In this document: piece by piece, positions 12,601 through 25,600 of the stretch
Numbering within the stretch: position 1 is the stretch's first letter
Layout: every line of letters starts with the position of its first letter
Source: Adineta ricciae
Lineage: Eukaryota; Rotifera; Eurotatoria; Adinetida; Adinetidae
Length of the DNA: 64,000 nt
Reading direction: 5' to 3'
Assembly: GCA_905250025.1 (NCBI GenBank)
Contig: CAJNOJ010000025.1
Location: 277,632-341,631 of the forward strand
Program-made: the position numbers and the translations under genes
The notes under the pieces: model-generated
What the model was told of the DNA's origin: nothing
What the model saw: the letters and a program-made list of their open reading frames with translations, nothing else
Database searches by the model: none

Positions 12601-13625
12601 TTCCAGACTTTCAAGCGATGGTATGTTTCGCGGTGTTCTCGATGGCTGCGGATACTGGTTTGGTTCAAGAAAACGAATACGACCTTGTACACCATGCTCC
12701 GGTGGATACGGTTCGCAATTTTTCGTTAGGAGATCATCATTACTCGTCGGAATTTGCAAATGTTTTGACTCTGAAGTTGCTGGAATCTCGATAAAAGAAT
12801 ACCTTTCCACTGCTGCTTTAGGCATCGTGTACTGTTCTCAGTTGAAAAACAAATGGTGTGCAAATATTCTCAGTACATTTCTTTTGTTTCCAAAACATAA
12901 TAACAGTAATTAAAATCTTCTTAGCAAAACTTTAATTGAGACTTTATTCACATGCCATAGGAGAACAAAACCGGTCATTCATTCATTATTATTGATTGAT
13001 CAGTCGTGCCACAAATCTTGTTTTTGTCACACAACAATCTACGCATTTGAAAAAGTCATTCTTCGAGTCGAGCTTTACGGAAAATATGGCAAGTCATGTT
13101 ACTTAATGATTCGATACGAGAAAAGAAAACATAAAGGTTTATTATTCATACGATCTCAAAGAACTTTTTCAATTCATTCGTTAAAATCAGGAAACATACA
13201 TTTGTCTCTATATTTCCTACTTTACTTAAATATGTTCGTTTGACAAGATCGTTCAAACAAAATCACGTCTATTTATCAATAATTGATTAACAAATGATTT
13301 CTATTTTCCTAAGCATCCTATTCGATATCTAATCACAAATCGAAACCTTAAGACATTGTTCGAATCACAAAATATTGATCATATCCTCATTACAGTGAAA
13401 GGTTTCAGTAGGTTTCTCAGACATAATCTACTGTTTTACTCACGTTCGCCGCATTGGAGTGAAATTATTTGTTGTACGTGTTTGATAATATTGATCTTCA
13501 TATTCATAACTTGCATTCGACGGTGATTTGTAGTATCGATAATCAAAGTATTCATCGGCATCATGATTTTGTCGTTGATGGTTTATTCTCTTCTGACTAC
13601 CATTTCGGTGAGATGAAATCGACAT
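9677..13625 (-). CDS. KIF12-like kinesin motor protein, copy 1
   Basis: A microtubule motor that hydrolyses ATP. The motor region is split over many short exons. It reads '[17 protein letters not shown]', then the P-loop segment '[13 protein letters not shown]' (minus strand near 11500), switch I '[10 protein letters not shown]', switch II 'DLAGSEKV' rebuilt across an intron at about 10855-10800, and '[15 protein letters not shown]' and '[14 protein letters not shown]'. The last two segments fit human KIF12 best among kinesins I know. A coiled-coil stretch follows (near 10380-10050), then a basic Arg/Asn-rich tail ending at TAA 9677. The N terminus has two candidate first exons, 13444-13625 and 12464-12825. 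Both end in phase 2 and both join in frame to the first motor exon at 11959. The tail is shorter than in most kinesins. Family call firm; exact exon set inferred. Confidence 0.8.
12464..12825 (-). other. Alternative first coding exon B of the kinesin, copy 1
   Basis: Starts at ATG 12825 ('[11 protein letters not shown]') and ends AG|GTATAA in phase 2. Joining to the exon at 11959 gives an in-frame Ser codon followed by '[11 protein letters not shown]'. In copy 1 a TGA lies just upstream of this ATG in frame, supporting it as a true start. The reading frame is kept in copy 2 (25801 downward). Confidence 0.6.
13444..13625 (-). other. Alternative first coding exon A of the kinesin, copy 1
   Basis: Starts at ATG 13625 ('[13 protein letters not shown]') and ends AC|GTGAGT in phase 2. 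It cannot join exon B in frame at any AG near exon B's start, but it joins the 11959 motor exon in frame, giving a Thr codon. Copy 2 keeps the frame with an in-frame three-base insertion (26442-26630), which argues that it is coding. Confidence 0.55.
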
Positions 13626-14047
13626 GTTACCTTCGGATGCTCTCTATAGTTTCAGTCAATCATCATGTGTGTATATGTTTCTTTGATTTCTCGACTACTA
13701 CTGCCTTAACAAATATACATATGTATATATTTATATTTGATTTCATACAGATGAGAAGTTAAAACAACCATTTTTCTCTTCACTTTCACTCTCTCTCTCT
13801 TTCTCTTCTTTTTCTTTGACTCTTTATGTGAGCAGTTCAGTGTTGTACGCAATGAAAAAGAACGAGATGAGAATATTGAGTTTATATGCAAGAAATGTTC
13901 GTCTTGCTGCTGTTGTTGTTTACATACGAAGAATCTTATTTTCATCTGACGAATCTTTCGAGTGAAGAACACGTAAATGAATATAACGCAAATAATAACA
14001 GGACATACGCGATACAGGAAGAAAAAACAAGGAAAAAGAAAGCAACC
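13626..14047. other. Spacer between kinesin and tRNA-Pro, copy 1
   Basis: AT-rich with pyrimidine-rich tracts. No gene is supported. It probably holds the kinesin 5' flank. Confidence 0.5.
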
Positions 14048-14119
14048 GGGCTTGGCCGGGGATTGAACCCGGGACCTCTCGCACCCTAAGCGAGAATCAT
14101 ACCACTAGACCACCAAGCC
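14048..14119 (-). tRNA. tRNA-Pro (anticodon AGG), copy 1
   Basis: Read on the minus strand, this is a complete cloverleaf: a 7-bp acceptor stem GGCTTGG/CCAAGCC, a D arm starting TGGTCTAGTGG (A box), an anticodon stem CTCGC/GCGAG around loop TTAGGGT (anticodon AGG), a T arm with GGTTCAATCC (B box), and discriminator base C. It closely follows the animal tRNA-Pro consensus. There is no intron. No clear T-run terminator was checked beyond the 3' end. Confidence 0.96.
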
Positions 14120-14947
14120 ATGCTCTGTTTTCGCTTAAAATCAAGCTTGATTAAGAAAGTATCCACTAACGATTCGATTCTTGTAATTACTTGAAATAAC
14201 CGAAAAAAAACACGTACGATTGAGTATCATTTGTCGAACGAAGAAGAGATATTCTCGTACTGGAATAGCGGAATTGATTCACATAGTATAAAGAATGTAA
14301 CATTCGATAATTTCTAGTTTTCATTGAGTTAGTGTTCTTTAACAAATACCCATCAGTACGTGATAATTGATTCTTTTATGATAAAATATTCGACGAGATA
14401 GATGGCATTATTGACAATAATTCCGTTTTGTATGTCGTAAATTTGTTTTCGAAAAGGTCTTCCATAAAAATAACAATTACACAGATGATGAGCGCATTTC
14501 TTACATGACTGCATGTTACGATGAAGACTCACGAGATTTGTTCTATAAGTTTAACTATATTGATGTTTGTGTTTGAAGTTTGAATATGAAGCCTTCGAAA
14601 CTCGGGTGACTATACGTATGTATTTATTTTGATTTACTTTTTTTACCATTTGAACACAGAAAACAAAACGTGAACTGCACGGACAGTTCATGCGACTGAA
14701 TAAAGAGAAAGGTATATTAGGATAAATAAACGATAGAAATACTGTGAATTATTTCAAAAAACATAAACACACACGTACACACAAACATTTAAAAAAATTA
14801 CTTGACAAAAAACGAGAGAGAGAGAGAGAGAAAAACAAGAACAACAACTGAGAATATACGATTGATATATCAGCATTTTGAATGCAATTATAAATTAATA
14901 TAGACATATACATATATAAAGAAAACAAAGATTTTAAAATGAATTGT
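14120..14947. other. Intergenic stretch
   Basis: No supported gene. It contains a short GA tract near 14813-14830 and the 3' flank of the RUN-domain gene. Duplicated sequence ends near 14185. Confidence 0.5.
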
Positions 14948-17900
14948 TCAATGCACTGTTTGATGTCGTTTCGGTACTGGAATTGAGCCAAGTTTACGTC
15001 GTATAGAAACATTCGGTGGAGGCGGTGCTGCTGTCGATGATTTTGTGGATGTAGAAGAGACTGATTTGGATGAAGATGCTTTGTTGGTAGGCGCCGCTGG
15101 AAGTGCCGGAGCTTGTGGCTCCTTTGGTGAAATTTTGACTTGAGTTTTTCGATCACGTAACCAAGCTCGAACGTTGAATCGTTTTGGTAATAATGATGAA
15201 GGTCGTTGATTAACTGCAGTAGATGGTGACGTTGTTGTTGTTGTTCTTGCTGTTGGAATAACGGTGGATGAATGTGTATATTTGAGACGAAATGGCAATG
15301 GTGAAAGCTTTTCTAATTGATTCGTAACTCGTTCAAAAAGATCGTTATCTGCATGCACGAGTATGAATGCCCAGGGTTCATAATATCCAGTAAAGACTGC
15401 ACGATGAGATACAAAATGTGATAACCATGAAGCCAGTTCATGAAGGCTATAATGAAAAGAAATTATGATGAAGGTATACTGTTTACAAATGGTGCAGTGT
15501 ATTTACTTGAGTAAATGATAGATAAAACCGTTAAATTTTTCTGTCCAATCTGCTGTTGAGGATAAACCAAGTTGAGCTTTCAGTTTTGCTTCGTTAAAGC
15601 GACCAGTTGTTGGTGTGGTTAAATCAATCAACCGCCATAGATTGACTTTCTTAGAAAATAAAGAACCACTGTATTGCCGAAGACCATCTTCAAGAACTTC
15701 ACGTAGAAGAGGACATAGATCCTGACGTAATGTTCGGTCGAGTTCTCGATTTGTGATGTTATTTAGGTAGTATGACTAAAAGCAGACAATAGTTAAGAAA
15801 CGAAAAATGAAAAGAAGAAAGTAAAGTTTTACCTGAGGATCACCACATTTGATTTCCAAAATGCGAAGAACTGTATTTGCGAAAGCATCAACGAGATATT
15901 TATCACTTCCATATTTAACCGGTAATGGCTTCGTTATTTCTGTTGGTGCATTTTCGGTGAAGTTCATCGGCTGTGGTCCATTACCATCTTCATATTCGTC
16001 TTCAGATAGATTAAATTCACTCGGTGGACTGTCTGTCAAACTTTCTCGTGGGACTAAATCACAATACTCTTCAAAAAGAAAAAACGAAAGAAACAACAAT
16101 GAGAAATGTATGTGAAAACAGAATCATTCATACCTCGATCATATCTAAATGCCGCTGAAGATGGTGGTGGTGTTGGTCGATGTTTGGGACTAGCTGAGGG
16201 TGTGATTAGTCTTCGAGCAATATCATCACAAAAACTAACACTTTTCTTTGCACGAAGATCATGTTCCGATAATGTACATCCTTTTTGGCGTGTTCGTAAT
16301 TGGATTGAAAGAGTTTGTTGATGAGACGATATGCTTGGTGCAGAATATCGTCGATGTCGTGGTGTTTTCATCATATGATCACCGAGTCTATCTGCTAATG
16401 TTTGTGCAGCTAATGTAAACACATCACCAGCAGTTCCAACAGCAAGGACGTTTGCTGTTGTTGATGGAGTCGTCGTTAATGGTGTGCTTGTGAGATCTTC
16501 AGTTTTCGCTCGTTTTAGACACGATTTCAATGGATGAGACGATGTCGGTGTTTGAATGTGACGTTGATGATTCGCTGAACTATTACTAAAATAGCCACTA
16601 CTCGATGTACTATTTGCACTTGTGGATGTACTTGAACATGTCGAGGAGAATGTTGCTGTTTCTTCCTCTTTAATATGATGATCGACATTAGATGGAACAG
16701 ATGGACTAAGTGGTAATGCACGAAGTGGACTATGACCCACTGTTGTTGGGCTTGTTTTAATACTTTTGATACGTTTAATTTCTTTGAGTGTTCGTGGTCG
16801 CTGCATTGTTGATAGAGAAGAAGGAAGAGGAGGATGAAGTGATGTTGGTCGCAAGGGATTCGATATTAACGGTGTTGCTGATGGCACTTTTAAACTACAA
16901 TAGAAGACAGTTCGTGTTGCTTTCTTCGTTAATGACGATGGTTCGGAAAATGTTGTTTTCATTCCACAAGGAGGATGTGGATGTGCCGGATGGCATGTAG
17001 GTGTTGTCGTGGCGGATGATGAAGGTTGTGATGGTGTTGGATTTTCTTTCGCATAATAAACAAGAAAACTGAGATCGGGCAAAGATGACAATGTTGGTAG
17101 TGACGAATGAGATGCAGATGATGGAAGTTTGAATGTTTGACTAGGAGTATTCGCATTTGAAGTCTGAGTATTGTTATTTAATAAACGGTCAACGCTCTTC
17201 GAACGAGTGACAGAGGTATTGTCTGTTTGTAAACAATGATTTTGTGTACTCAATGGTCGAGAAGTCGATCGGGGAATATAACGACGTGCTGATTTTGGTT
17301 GAGGTGATGAACTATTGTCAACATGTATAGATGTTTGAAGACATTGATCAACACTACGACGAGAACTAGCTTGATTAGAAGCTAAAACGAAAAAAACAAC
17401 AACGTCAGATAAAGCTTTCATGTGTACTTATCTAAGTGTCAATCAAAGAAAGTTTTGACGGTTGGGACACATAGACGGTGTAAATGGTTCAACCCTTTTC
17501 TTTCTTTTTTTTTCTCGAACAGGATTCAATGATAGCTGATCATTTAATGCTTCGGACTTACCCTTGAATTGTACTTTATTCTTCGTCACTGACTGTTCTG
17601 TCGATGAATAAAGATCGTTATGACTACTAGATTTATTTAATTTTAATTGAGAGAAGGTCGTTGGGCTTTTCAGTTGGAATCTTGGTATAGGCACATTATG
17701 TTTCTGCGTGGTTGATTCATTTAGTTTGTTCAGATTCGAACAGGATGATGATGTTAGCGAATCACAAATACTTTTATCACTGAAGTTTTGATAGATTCGA
17801 CAAGGATGTTGTTGAGATCTTGCACGTTGAAATAAACGGTACAATGTTAGAGGACTACGTGATCGATGCGCGCCGCCATCAGATGTGTTGGCCGATGACG

Positions 17901-18432
17901 ATGAACAACTTCGATGGATCGATTTTGATTTTATCGCATGCCATGAGGTACGCGGTGGATCCGATGATGAGGTGGTATCATCACCTTCACCATCAGCATC
18001 ATCTTCCGTATCGCCTTCAGCACCAATCACACCTGAACTTAATCGCATTGACCATTCCGAAAGACTTGTTGCTTGACAATTAGCTGGAACATCCGGTTGT
18101 TCCTGTTCGAAAGCTAGATGGTGATAATTACGATCTTCATATAAATCCCAATGGAACCCTTCGTATTGACTATCACGAAGTTGAGCAGGCGCTTTACGAC
18201 AATAACTTCCATACGATGAAAAGATCGATCGATGGCCGCTAAGCCAAAGTTCATCATCATCGGGATTGTCGACGGACATTTCATATTCTGGTGGCTGTGG
18301 CTGTTGATTTTGTTTTTGTGATGATTGCTGTTCAGTATTTTCTTCCATGGGTGAATGAGCACTTGTCAGATGATCATTGATTGAGTCAAGTAATTGAGAA
18401 ACTAACGTTGTTCCGCCGTTCTGATTGAACAT
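14948..18432 (-). CDS. RUN-domain protein, RUSC/UNC-14-like
   Basis: A large protein, mostly disordered, with a C-terminal RUN domain; such proteins act as effectors or adaptors of small GTPases in membrane and kinesin-linked transport. Visible exons are 17443-18432 ('MFNQNGGTTLVSQLL', acidic and Ser-rich), about 16133-17385 (Ser/Thr/Pro-rich), about 15833-16071 ('EYCDLVPRESLTDSPPSEFN'), and then RUN exons carrying 'LCPLLREVLEDGLRQY', 'NLWRLIDLTTPTTGRFN', 'HELASWLSHFV' and 'FILVHADNDLFERV'. A 'KKSVSFCDD' segment near 16240 resembles an RVxF PP1-docking motif. The tail after the RUN domain is basic and Pro/Ser-rich; I see no SH3 domain, which RUSC proteins usually have. The junction between the first two exons is unresolved: a TGA closes the first frame at 17443 and only weak in-frame donors precede it. 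An acceptor lies just upstream of the ATG at 18432, so an upstream exon is likely. Confidence 0.65.
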
Positions 18433-18785
18433 GGAGCCAACTATAAAAGAAAGAAAATTTGTTCACAAATTTCATTTCGATACAACTAAACTTCAATGTC
18501 TTGCTACCTCATTGTTGACCTCAATAACATATTATTACTGATTGATATTACTTTACTATGGTCGGACAAATGAATAAAACGCAAAATAGACACTAGACAT
18601 ACATTCTTTCGTTTCTTTTTTTTCGCCTTCTTTTTTCTCACACTGCGTGTTAATGATGATAAGCTTGCCAACTATATTTCAACATCGGACATTGATAGAC
18701 GAAAGAGAATGAAAATGTTCATGAAAATGATGATGAGAATAGTAACAGTGGTGATATGTGAACTACATGTTTCTTACGAAGTTGT
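18433..18785. other. Flank of the RUN gene, ending in a contig overlap
   Basis: No gene. Its last 155 bases (18631-18785) are repeated at 27209-27363 with at least one mismatch (ctgcgtg versus ctacgtg). This shows that the sequence after 27208 is the natural continuation of this contig. Confidence 0.8.
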
Positions 18786-18786
18786 N
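18786..18786. other. Assembly gap (single N)
   Basis: Contig join between the RUN-gene flank and the first base of duplicated segment copy 2. Confidence 0.9.
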
Positions 18787-19778
18787 CTATTGCTAAGTAC
18801 CTTATGGTCTGTCAGTAAATGATATTTGATCGTCTTCATCACATTATATATACTCTCCTTGTTTAATATATCTATATACAAAGTTTGCAACAGTCAATAG
18901 ACAACATCGTTCTATACTTTCACTGTGCTCATATGAAGGTTCCGAGATAATATCAAGGTTTCGTTTAACTCAAATGTCAAAAGAAAACTACTCAACTGTT
19001 TAGATCTTCAGATATCGTTGAGGAAAACTTTCCGAAACAAGAACGTTGTTTTTCACAAGATCAGATAATGACAACTATCTTAGACAGGGTATTTGTTCAT
19101 CAATACAGTCGGTTGTGTCAATCATGTTCTATCGGTGAATCGTGATCTGAGACGATTTTTGAAAGAAAATTTTCCGTTTTTGTTCATACATTCTTAACGA
19201 TGCCATTCATTACCCAAGTAGAAAGATCAGAGTATCAATAAACACATAAATTCATTATTTTCTCTTGCTTATTTTACAAGTCAATATTCCTATTCGTTCC
19301 CTCGTATCATCTGGATGTTGATTGGTTGAAATATATCTCGCGTTTTTTCCTTCTTCTCTCGTGATAAGTTCTCACATCGGGCACGAAAAAGGAAAAGAGA
19401 AAAAGAGATAAAATTCTTAATGGTTGATACCCGATAAGCATTTAAAGTAATAGAGCAGCGAGAGAGAAGAGAGAGAGAGAAGTGTTAATACCAAACCTAA
19501 AAATGGATACAAGCGCGCGTACCGAAGAAATAGAGAGAAAGAGAGATTGAGAGATCGAATGATAGAAAAAGAAGAAGAAGAAGAAAAAGGCAACGTTGCA
19601 AGTATAATTGAAAGCGAACGGCAGTAAGGTGAATTCGAGTGAAACCGAGTGCAACGGAAAAACCGAATCGAACCGTGAACTAATCGAACCAACATACACA
19701 AGCACGGGACACCGAGCGTAACAAAAGTAGATCAACCTACCTGCTTTGTCTGCATCCACTAACATACAAACGATTGCA

Positions 19779-21704
19779 ATGGGTATGTAAATTGTCTACA
19801 GATGAATGACGATTCTATGTGCGAGATAACAAAAATGTTTCATCATTTTTTTTTCGTTGAGACGTGTTGCCTCAGTGACACACTAGAGCATTTACTTCTA
19901 TGCTCACTTAGTTTATTCTTTTTTTTTACAAACGTCCACAGATAGAACAAAAAAAAGACAGACGCAGAGAAAAAAAGAGTAAGAATATTTTTCTCTTCTT
20001 AGAAATTCGACTTGTTGATCTCATCTAGTCTTACTGTAATATAAAATCATTTCTGTCAAGTAAGATAACACCCTTGACAATGTACTTCATTTTCTGGGCA
20101 GCTGGTAGAAGATTTCAGAAATCGTTAATGTTCTAATCAAGTGATACACAGTCAGATTCCATGTCTTTGATCAGAGATTTATTTTCTAACAAGAGACAAT
20201 ATTTTGACTTTCACCCATTATCTATTCTTTTAAATAAACATATTATCGATCATCATAATCGCTTTTTTCTTTTATTCAACCAATCCATGTGCGATCCGAA
20301 AGGAAATTCTGACAACAGTTCAATATGCCAGAAAAGGAAAAAAATGATAGATGATCAAGTTTCGTATTGATACTCACAGACTTGCTAAATGATTATTATC
20401 ATCGTCATCATCAGTTTCGACTTCCTTTGGACATATTGAGTATAGTAAATGTGAGAAAGAATGACTCCTACTGTGCATGTGATCGATGATGATGACAACT
20501 ACGTGCTTCCGGAGTGTTTTTATATTTTATCAAAGATAAACTATGAATAATAACAAGGAATGAAAATGAGCAAAATTTTAATCAGTTCTATGGATTTTTT
20601 CAGGAGATTATTCTTTTAATGATACAAGTTCAAATCAAAGTTATGGCGAAGTTAATCAATTGGGCGGCGTCTTTGTTAACGGACGACCCTTACCTACGCC
20701 AATTCGTTTACGAATTGTTGAAATGGCCAATTTAGGAGTACGTCCATGCGATATAAGTCGTCGACTTAAAGTTTCACATGGATGTGTCAGCAAAATTCTA
20801 GCACGTTACCATGAAACAGGTATAATAGATGTCAAAAAAAAGATTTGTTGTTATTTATTTTTCGTTTTCTTTTGTTGGAGGTTCTGTATTACCAGGTGCT
20901 ATTGGTGGGAGTAAGCCACGTGTAACAACGCCACGGGTTGTGGGTCGTATACGTGACTATAAAGTCAAAGATCCGGGAATGTTCGCATGGGAAATTCGCG
21001 AAAAATTACTATTGGACAATGTATGCGATAAATTCAATGTTCCCTCGGTCTCATCTATTTCACGTATTTTACGCAACAAAATCGGTCCTTTATCTCAACC
21101 AAGTAGTGGAAGTGGTGGAGGTGGAAGTAGCGAACATAGCAACTCCAATTCGCCACCACTGGTTCCATCATCGTCCTCATTCATATCAAATACAGTATCA
21201 TCTGTTACATCACCCTCATCAGCAACATTAATGACTAAACATGATCTTTCGCCCATTAATACTCCATCAGCAGTCTCATCATCAGGTTCAATATGCAAAA
21301 TCGAGCCCCCGACATGGTCCCCTTATGACCAGTCAACATCATCGTCAGCAGCAGCAGCAGCGGCGGCAGCGCATCATCATCGTTATCTTTATCCAACTGT
21401 TGCTTATCATCCAACATTTCAACATCAATTTGAATCAGCGATGAAATCACCCTATGCTAATGGGAATCATCTTACATCAAACCCATCAAATAATGGCGAT
21501 ATTTCAAGTGCATTTACACATGCTCATCCCTATCATCATCAGCACCATCATCATCACCATCATTCGAACACAACTGTTAACAATACAAACAATTATACAT
21601 CATTTTTTAATGCTTTCCCCTACACACAAGCAAGTAATTTTGCGGTTACAACACCATATTATCCATCTTCATATGGCTTACCATTGACACCACAGGCTTC
21701 TTAA
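19779..21704 (+). CDS. Pax1/9: Pax1/9-family paired-domain transcription factor, copy 2
   Basis: Same three-exon model as copy 1: 19779-19782 (ATGG), 20604-20819 and 20881-21704. The paired domain is unchanged by eye. Differences in the tail are minor, for example one extra Ala in the poly-Ala run, Thr to Ser in 'VTSPSSATL', and Ser to Asn before 'PSNNGD'. The 61-base second intron happens to lack a stop in the frame of exon 3. The frame is intact, so both copies could make protein. It is probably the allele of copy 1 rather than a second locus. Confidence 0.85.
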
Positions 21705-22648
21705 AGACAAAAACCAAAAGAAAACATTGTTTTTTTTTTCTTCGTCTTCTTCTTTACGACAAATTTCGTGTGTGTGTGTGTGTGTGTTTTCTCCTTTAGA
21801 ATGTAAAATATATTGCTATTAACAATAATCAAATGATTCCCAAAACAGGAGTCGAATAACGAAATGACTTGATTATTTTATCTTCTGCTCCAGCTAGCGG
21901 ACATTGATATAAATGTCGTTGATTTTGACGTAAAACGTCGTTTTTGTTTTCAATTCCAACATATCTCGATATCGGCTCGCCATTTCATAATCATTGTCCA
22001 AGAAGTGTCCCAAACGAAAAATTACTGTCTTCACAGTGAGACTAACCTTTATCGATTATTGATTTTCATTCTCGTATTCATTAGAAGAACACTTGCTAAT
22101 ACTGATAAGACTATTTCGTTTCGATCTGATTGACAGTAGTCTATCGTGATCGGTGGTAAACAGGTGAATGTATCCATTTGATTGATAAGTGCGAAAAAAA
22201 TGTTTCCATTGATTAATCTCTCATTTGAATATGATGATCTATACGTTGAGTTTCGATGAGAAAAATGATTGCTATTTCGAATGGCAAAACATGTTGCTGT
22301 AAAAGGGCATCGATTTATCGTTCTATTTATGATATTACGTGATTATCCTCTCTCTCTCGATCGAAGAAAGAAAGGTCAACGATCTAATTGAGAAATTCAT
22401 TTGACCATGAAGAGAAAAACACAAAATAAGGAATAGTATTTACTTCTTCACCTGTTCAGATCTTATTTCAATTCATTTACATATCAAATCATTTGCTTCG
22501 GAAAATTTCATATTCGATTTCATAGATTTCTTTTTGTACACATGTCAAACAACGAATGAAGAAGAAAAAGATAGAAAATGATCAATTATATTATTGACTG
22601 CCACTTAAGATGGAAATATTTTGTGTAAAGAATTTGGCATTTTCGAAA
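21705..22648. other. Spacer between Pax1/9 and kinesin, copy 2
   Basis: Counterpart of 8723-9676. A (GT)n tract at about 21769-21787 is longer than in copy 1. No gene is supported. Confidence 0.5.
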
Positions 22649-25600
22649 TTACCGACGAACTAAAAGAAATTAGTTAGAACAGAAATTCATCGAAGAAAAA
22701 ACCTACCGTCAACAGCAGCCGTATCAAGTCCACGCCGATTCATATTGGTTGTGCGTCGTTGCGGCGCTGTTTCACCTTGATTTTTATCGCGAATATTTCG
22801 ATATCTTGATGTATAAGATGGTCGACGAGTCAACTGCATCCTAGAATTGATAAAATAAGCGTTTCGATAAAAGGAGAATTTTTCAGGTACAAACATTTCT
22901 TCATCTGATTCACGAGCATTTTTTCCAACGTAATGATTATCCGGTGGATTACTCTACAAGAAAATCATCTACGATTAATTTGTTTAGGAATAGAAGAAAG
23001 GTCTACTTCTTGTTCGTGTATAAGATTTTGTTTTCCACCGGGTTGTGCTTGTTGTTCTCTCATAACTTGATCAAGTTTTCTGACGAGTTTTTCGTTCTCT
23101 CGTGTTAACAGTTCATGATCAGTGCGAATTCTTCTTGTCGTTGTTCCGCTCAGTCGGTCTCTAAAAATTCACCACGAATATTATATCAACCGAATCAATC
23201 CGATATACCCATTGTCTTGACGACTGTCATACACATCGCTACTGGCCGATGATCGCATTGATGATTGAGAACCTGAATCGGTGTGTCGAAGTTTGAGTTT
23301 TGGTAAAACAGTGGATTGCGAGCCGAGTTTTTGTCTTAGTTCGTAATTTTCATCTTTCAATTTGCGTACTTCACGTTTCAAACGGTTGATAACGTTTTCT
23401 TTCGAGTCAGTTTTGACGATCGGCGCATTTTCGATATTCTTTGCACGATTTGCATAACGTAACGTACTCAGTGTTTCACTTTCACACGAATTTGATGGAG
23501 ATACACAGGCAATCTCGAAGAAAATCAAGAAACTACAAACAAAACCAAACGAACTCAACTTACCATCAAAGTGATACCATGACCACCTAGACTGTCAGCT
23601 AATAAACGAGTTAACTTCGAATCTCGATAAGGGATATGACCGGCACGTTTAACAGGATCGCTGAGGGCTGATATGCACGTACCCAATGTCAGCAGACTTT
23701 TATTGATATTGTTCGTTTCAGTTAATTGTTTACCTTTCGATAAACTTACTTTAACCTTTTCGCTGCCTGTTGAGTGAAAAATAGGAGAAGTTTTTTGTGA
23801 AAGATTTGTTAAAAGAGGATTTTACCGGCTAAGTCAATGAAAATCAATTTTCCCTGTCGAGTCATTTGCTCAGTAGAATTTTCCGATTCGGTTATATCCT
23901 GTTCGACTTGAATGGAAAGCATTGCGTGACTGCGACTGGATGTATCATTAAGATTATGTGACGCCATTGCGCGATTTAATTCGCCTACAAATCGTTCTTT
24001 ATAAACAACTAGGGAGAAAAATGTCATCCAAACCTTCTTCAAGTATTGTTAATAGTTCATCCATAGTTTCAATGTACGTTTGAAAGAGATTTTCGACATA
24101 AAATCCATCTTCAACAGAGCCACGAACTTGTAGGCCTTGCGTATGAGCTGGATTGATCAAATCATGAATCTAATAGAAAGAAAAGAAGGAAATACAGCTA
24201 TGAAAGTCATTTTTCATACTTGTTCATTGTAAATTTCACAATAGGATACACGAATATAGTAAGGAGAATGGCTTTCTTGAGATTTCTCTCGTAAACGTTG
24301 AAACAGATAATTGATTGCTCGTGGAACTAATCCGAAATGCTTTATGCGGTAGTTTTCATCCATACGAAACTAGGAGAATACAACAAAGTTTTGTTTTAAC
24401 ATAGAAAATAAAATACATACAACACTTGCACCTCCGGGACCGATCATTGTATGTGTTTTTCCGCTACCTGTTTGACCATATGCAAAACATGTTGTAATAT
24501 AACTGAAAAATGAAATGTTCAAGTCACGATAGAACAAAGTCAAGTCTTTTACCCTTCGATCGACATGTCAACGAGACGTTTGATTCCGCTGTTTTGAAAA
24601 ATATCTTCTTGGGTTGAATCATTTCGAAAAATACTATCAAATGTAAACCGTCGGTTATGTTGCGCACCTTGAACCTGTTTGTTATACAAAAAATACTTCT
24701 CAACAATGAACTAGCATCATTAGTGGTAGTTACCATAAGTGAACAATCATTTTCCATTTGTATTATAGTTCGATCATTTCTTTCTAATTCACGACTGTTC
24801 ATCGGTCGAACACTATTAAAGAACAAAATTGATAGAGATATGCAGAGATTATAATGAAGAACACTTACCGAACAACAACTCGAACGCGAGCTTTGTCGGC
24901 ACCGACTTCTTCCAGTGGATCATTGCGGTATACACTAAATGACAAAAGAAAACAAAATGAAATCGAGATAGAAAGTTGTTTTACTAATGTGTGCGCTGTT
25001 TGGGCATGTTTCTACTCATTGAAGTATTTATTGAACTATATGTTGATACAGTCAGAGCAGACATTATATAAGAATCGTATTCAATATCATTAAAAATCGA
25101 TCATAATACAAACTAGTCGGTTTGTTCGTTTCTTTTTGTTCACCACTTCTTCTTTTCTTACGATAACGATGCCTAAGTGTCCTATAGACATATGAAACAA
25201 TAAAGCTGCAGTCTCGAAACTAGAATTCTTCTCTTGTTCTTTCTCTTCTCTCTTCTTTTTCTTCTTTTTACGTGTAGTCTTTCATCGTCATTACATATGA
25301 CTTTCGAACTACTCACAAGGTAGGTCTTCTTCTCTATTCTTCTTATTTTTTATGCATATCTATCATCAACATTCTAAGAAGACACTTGACTTATGTGTAC
25401 TTATCCATCATATCACTGATAAATTAAATCTTTTTATACCTATCAGCGGTTGAAGAACTCTTTTGGGCGATGACCCAATCGATGACGGATGCGGAATTGA
25501 TATCTGTTTGAAGGCCGCGACTAACCGAATTCGGACCATCTTGATGCAAATCACCCATGGTTTCGAAAGAGGTCATTTCCAGACTTTCAAGCGATGGTAT

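Larger units (their letters stand above)
5767..14185. repeat. 8.4-kb duplicated segment, copy 1
   Basis: The segment is colinear and about 95% identical by eye with 18787-27185. It carries Pax1/9, the kinesin and tRNA-Pro in the same order and orientation. Copy 1 continues into unique sequence at both ends, while copy 2 is bounded by Ns at both ends. Confidence 0.9.
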
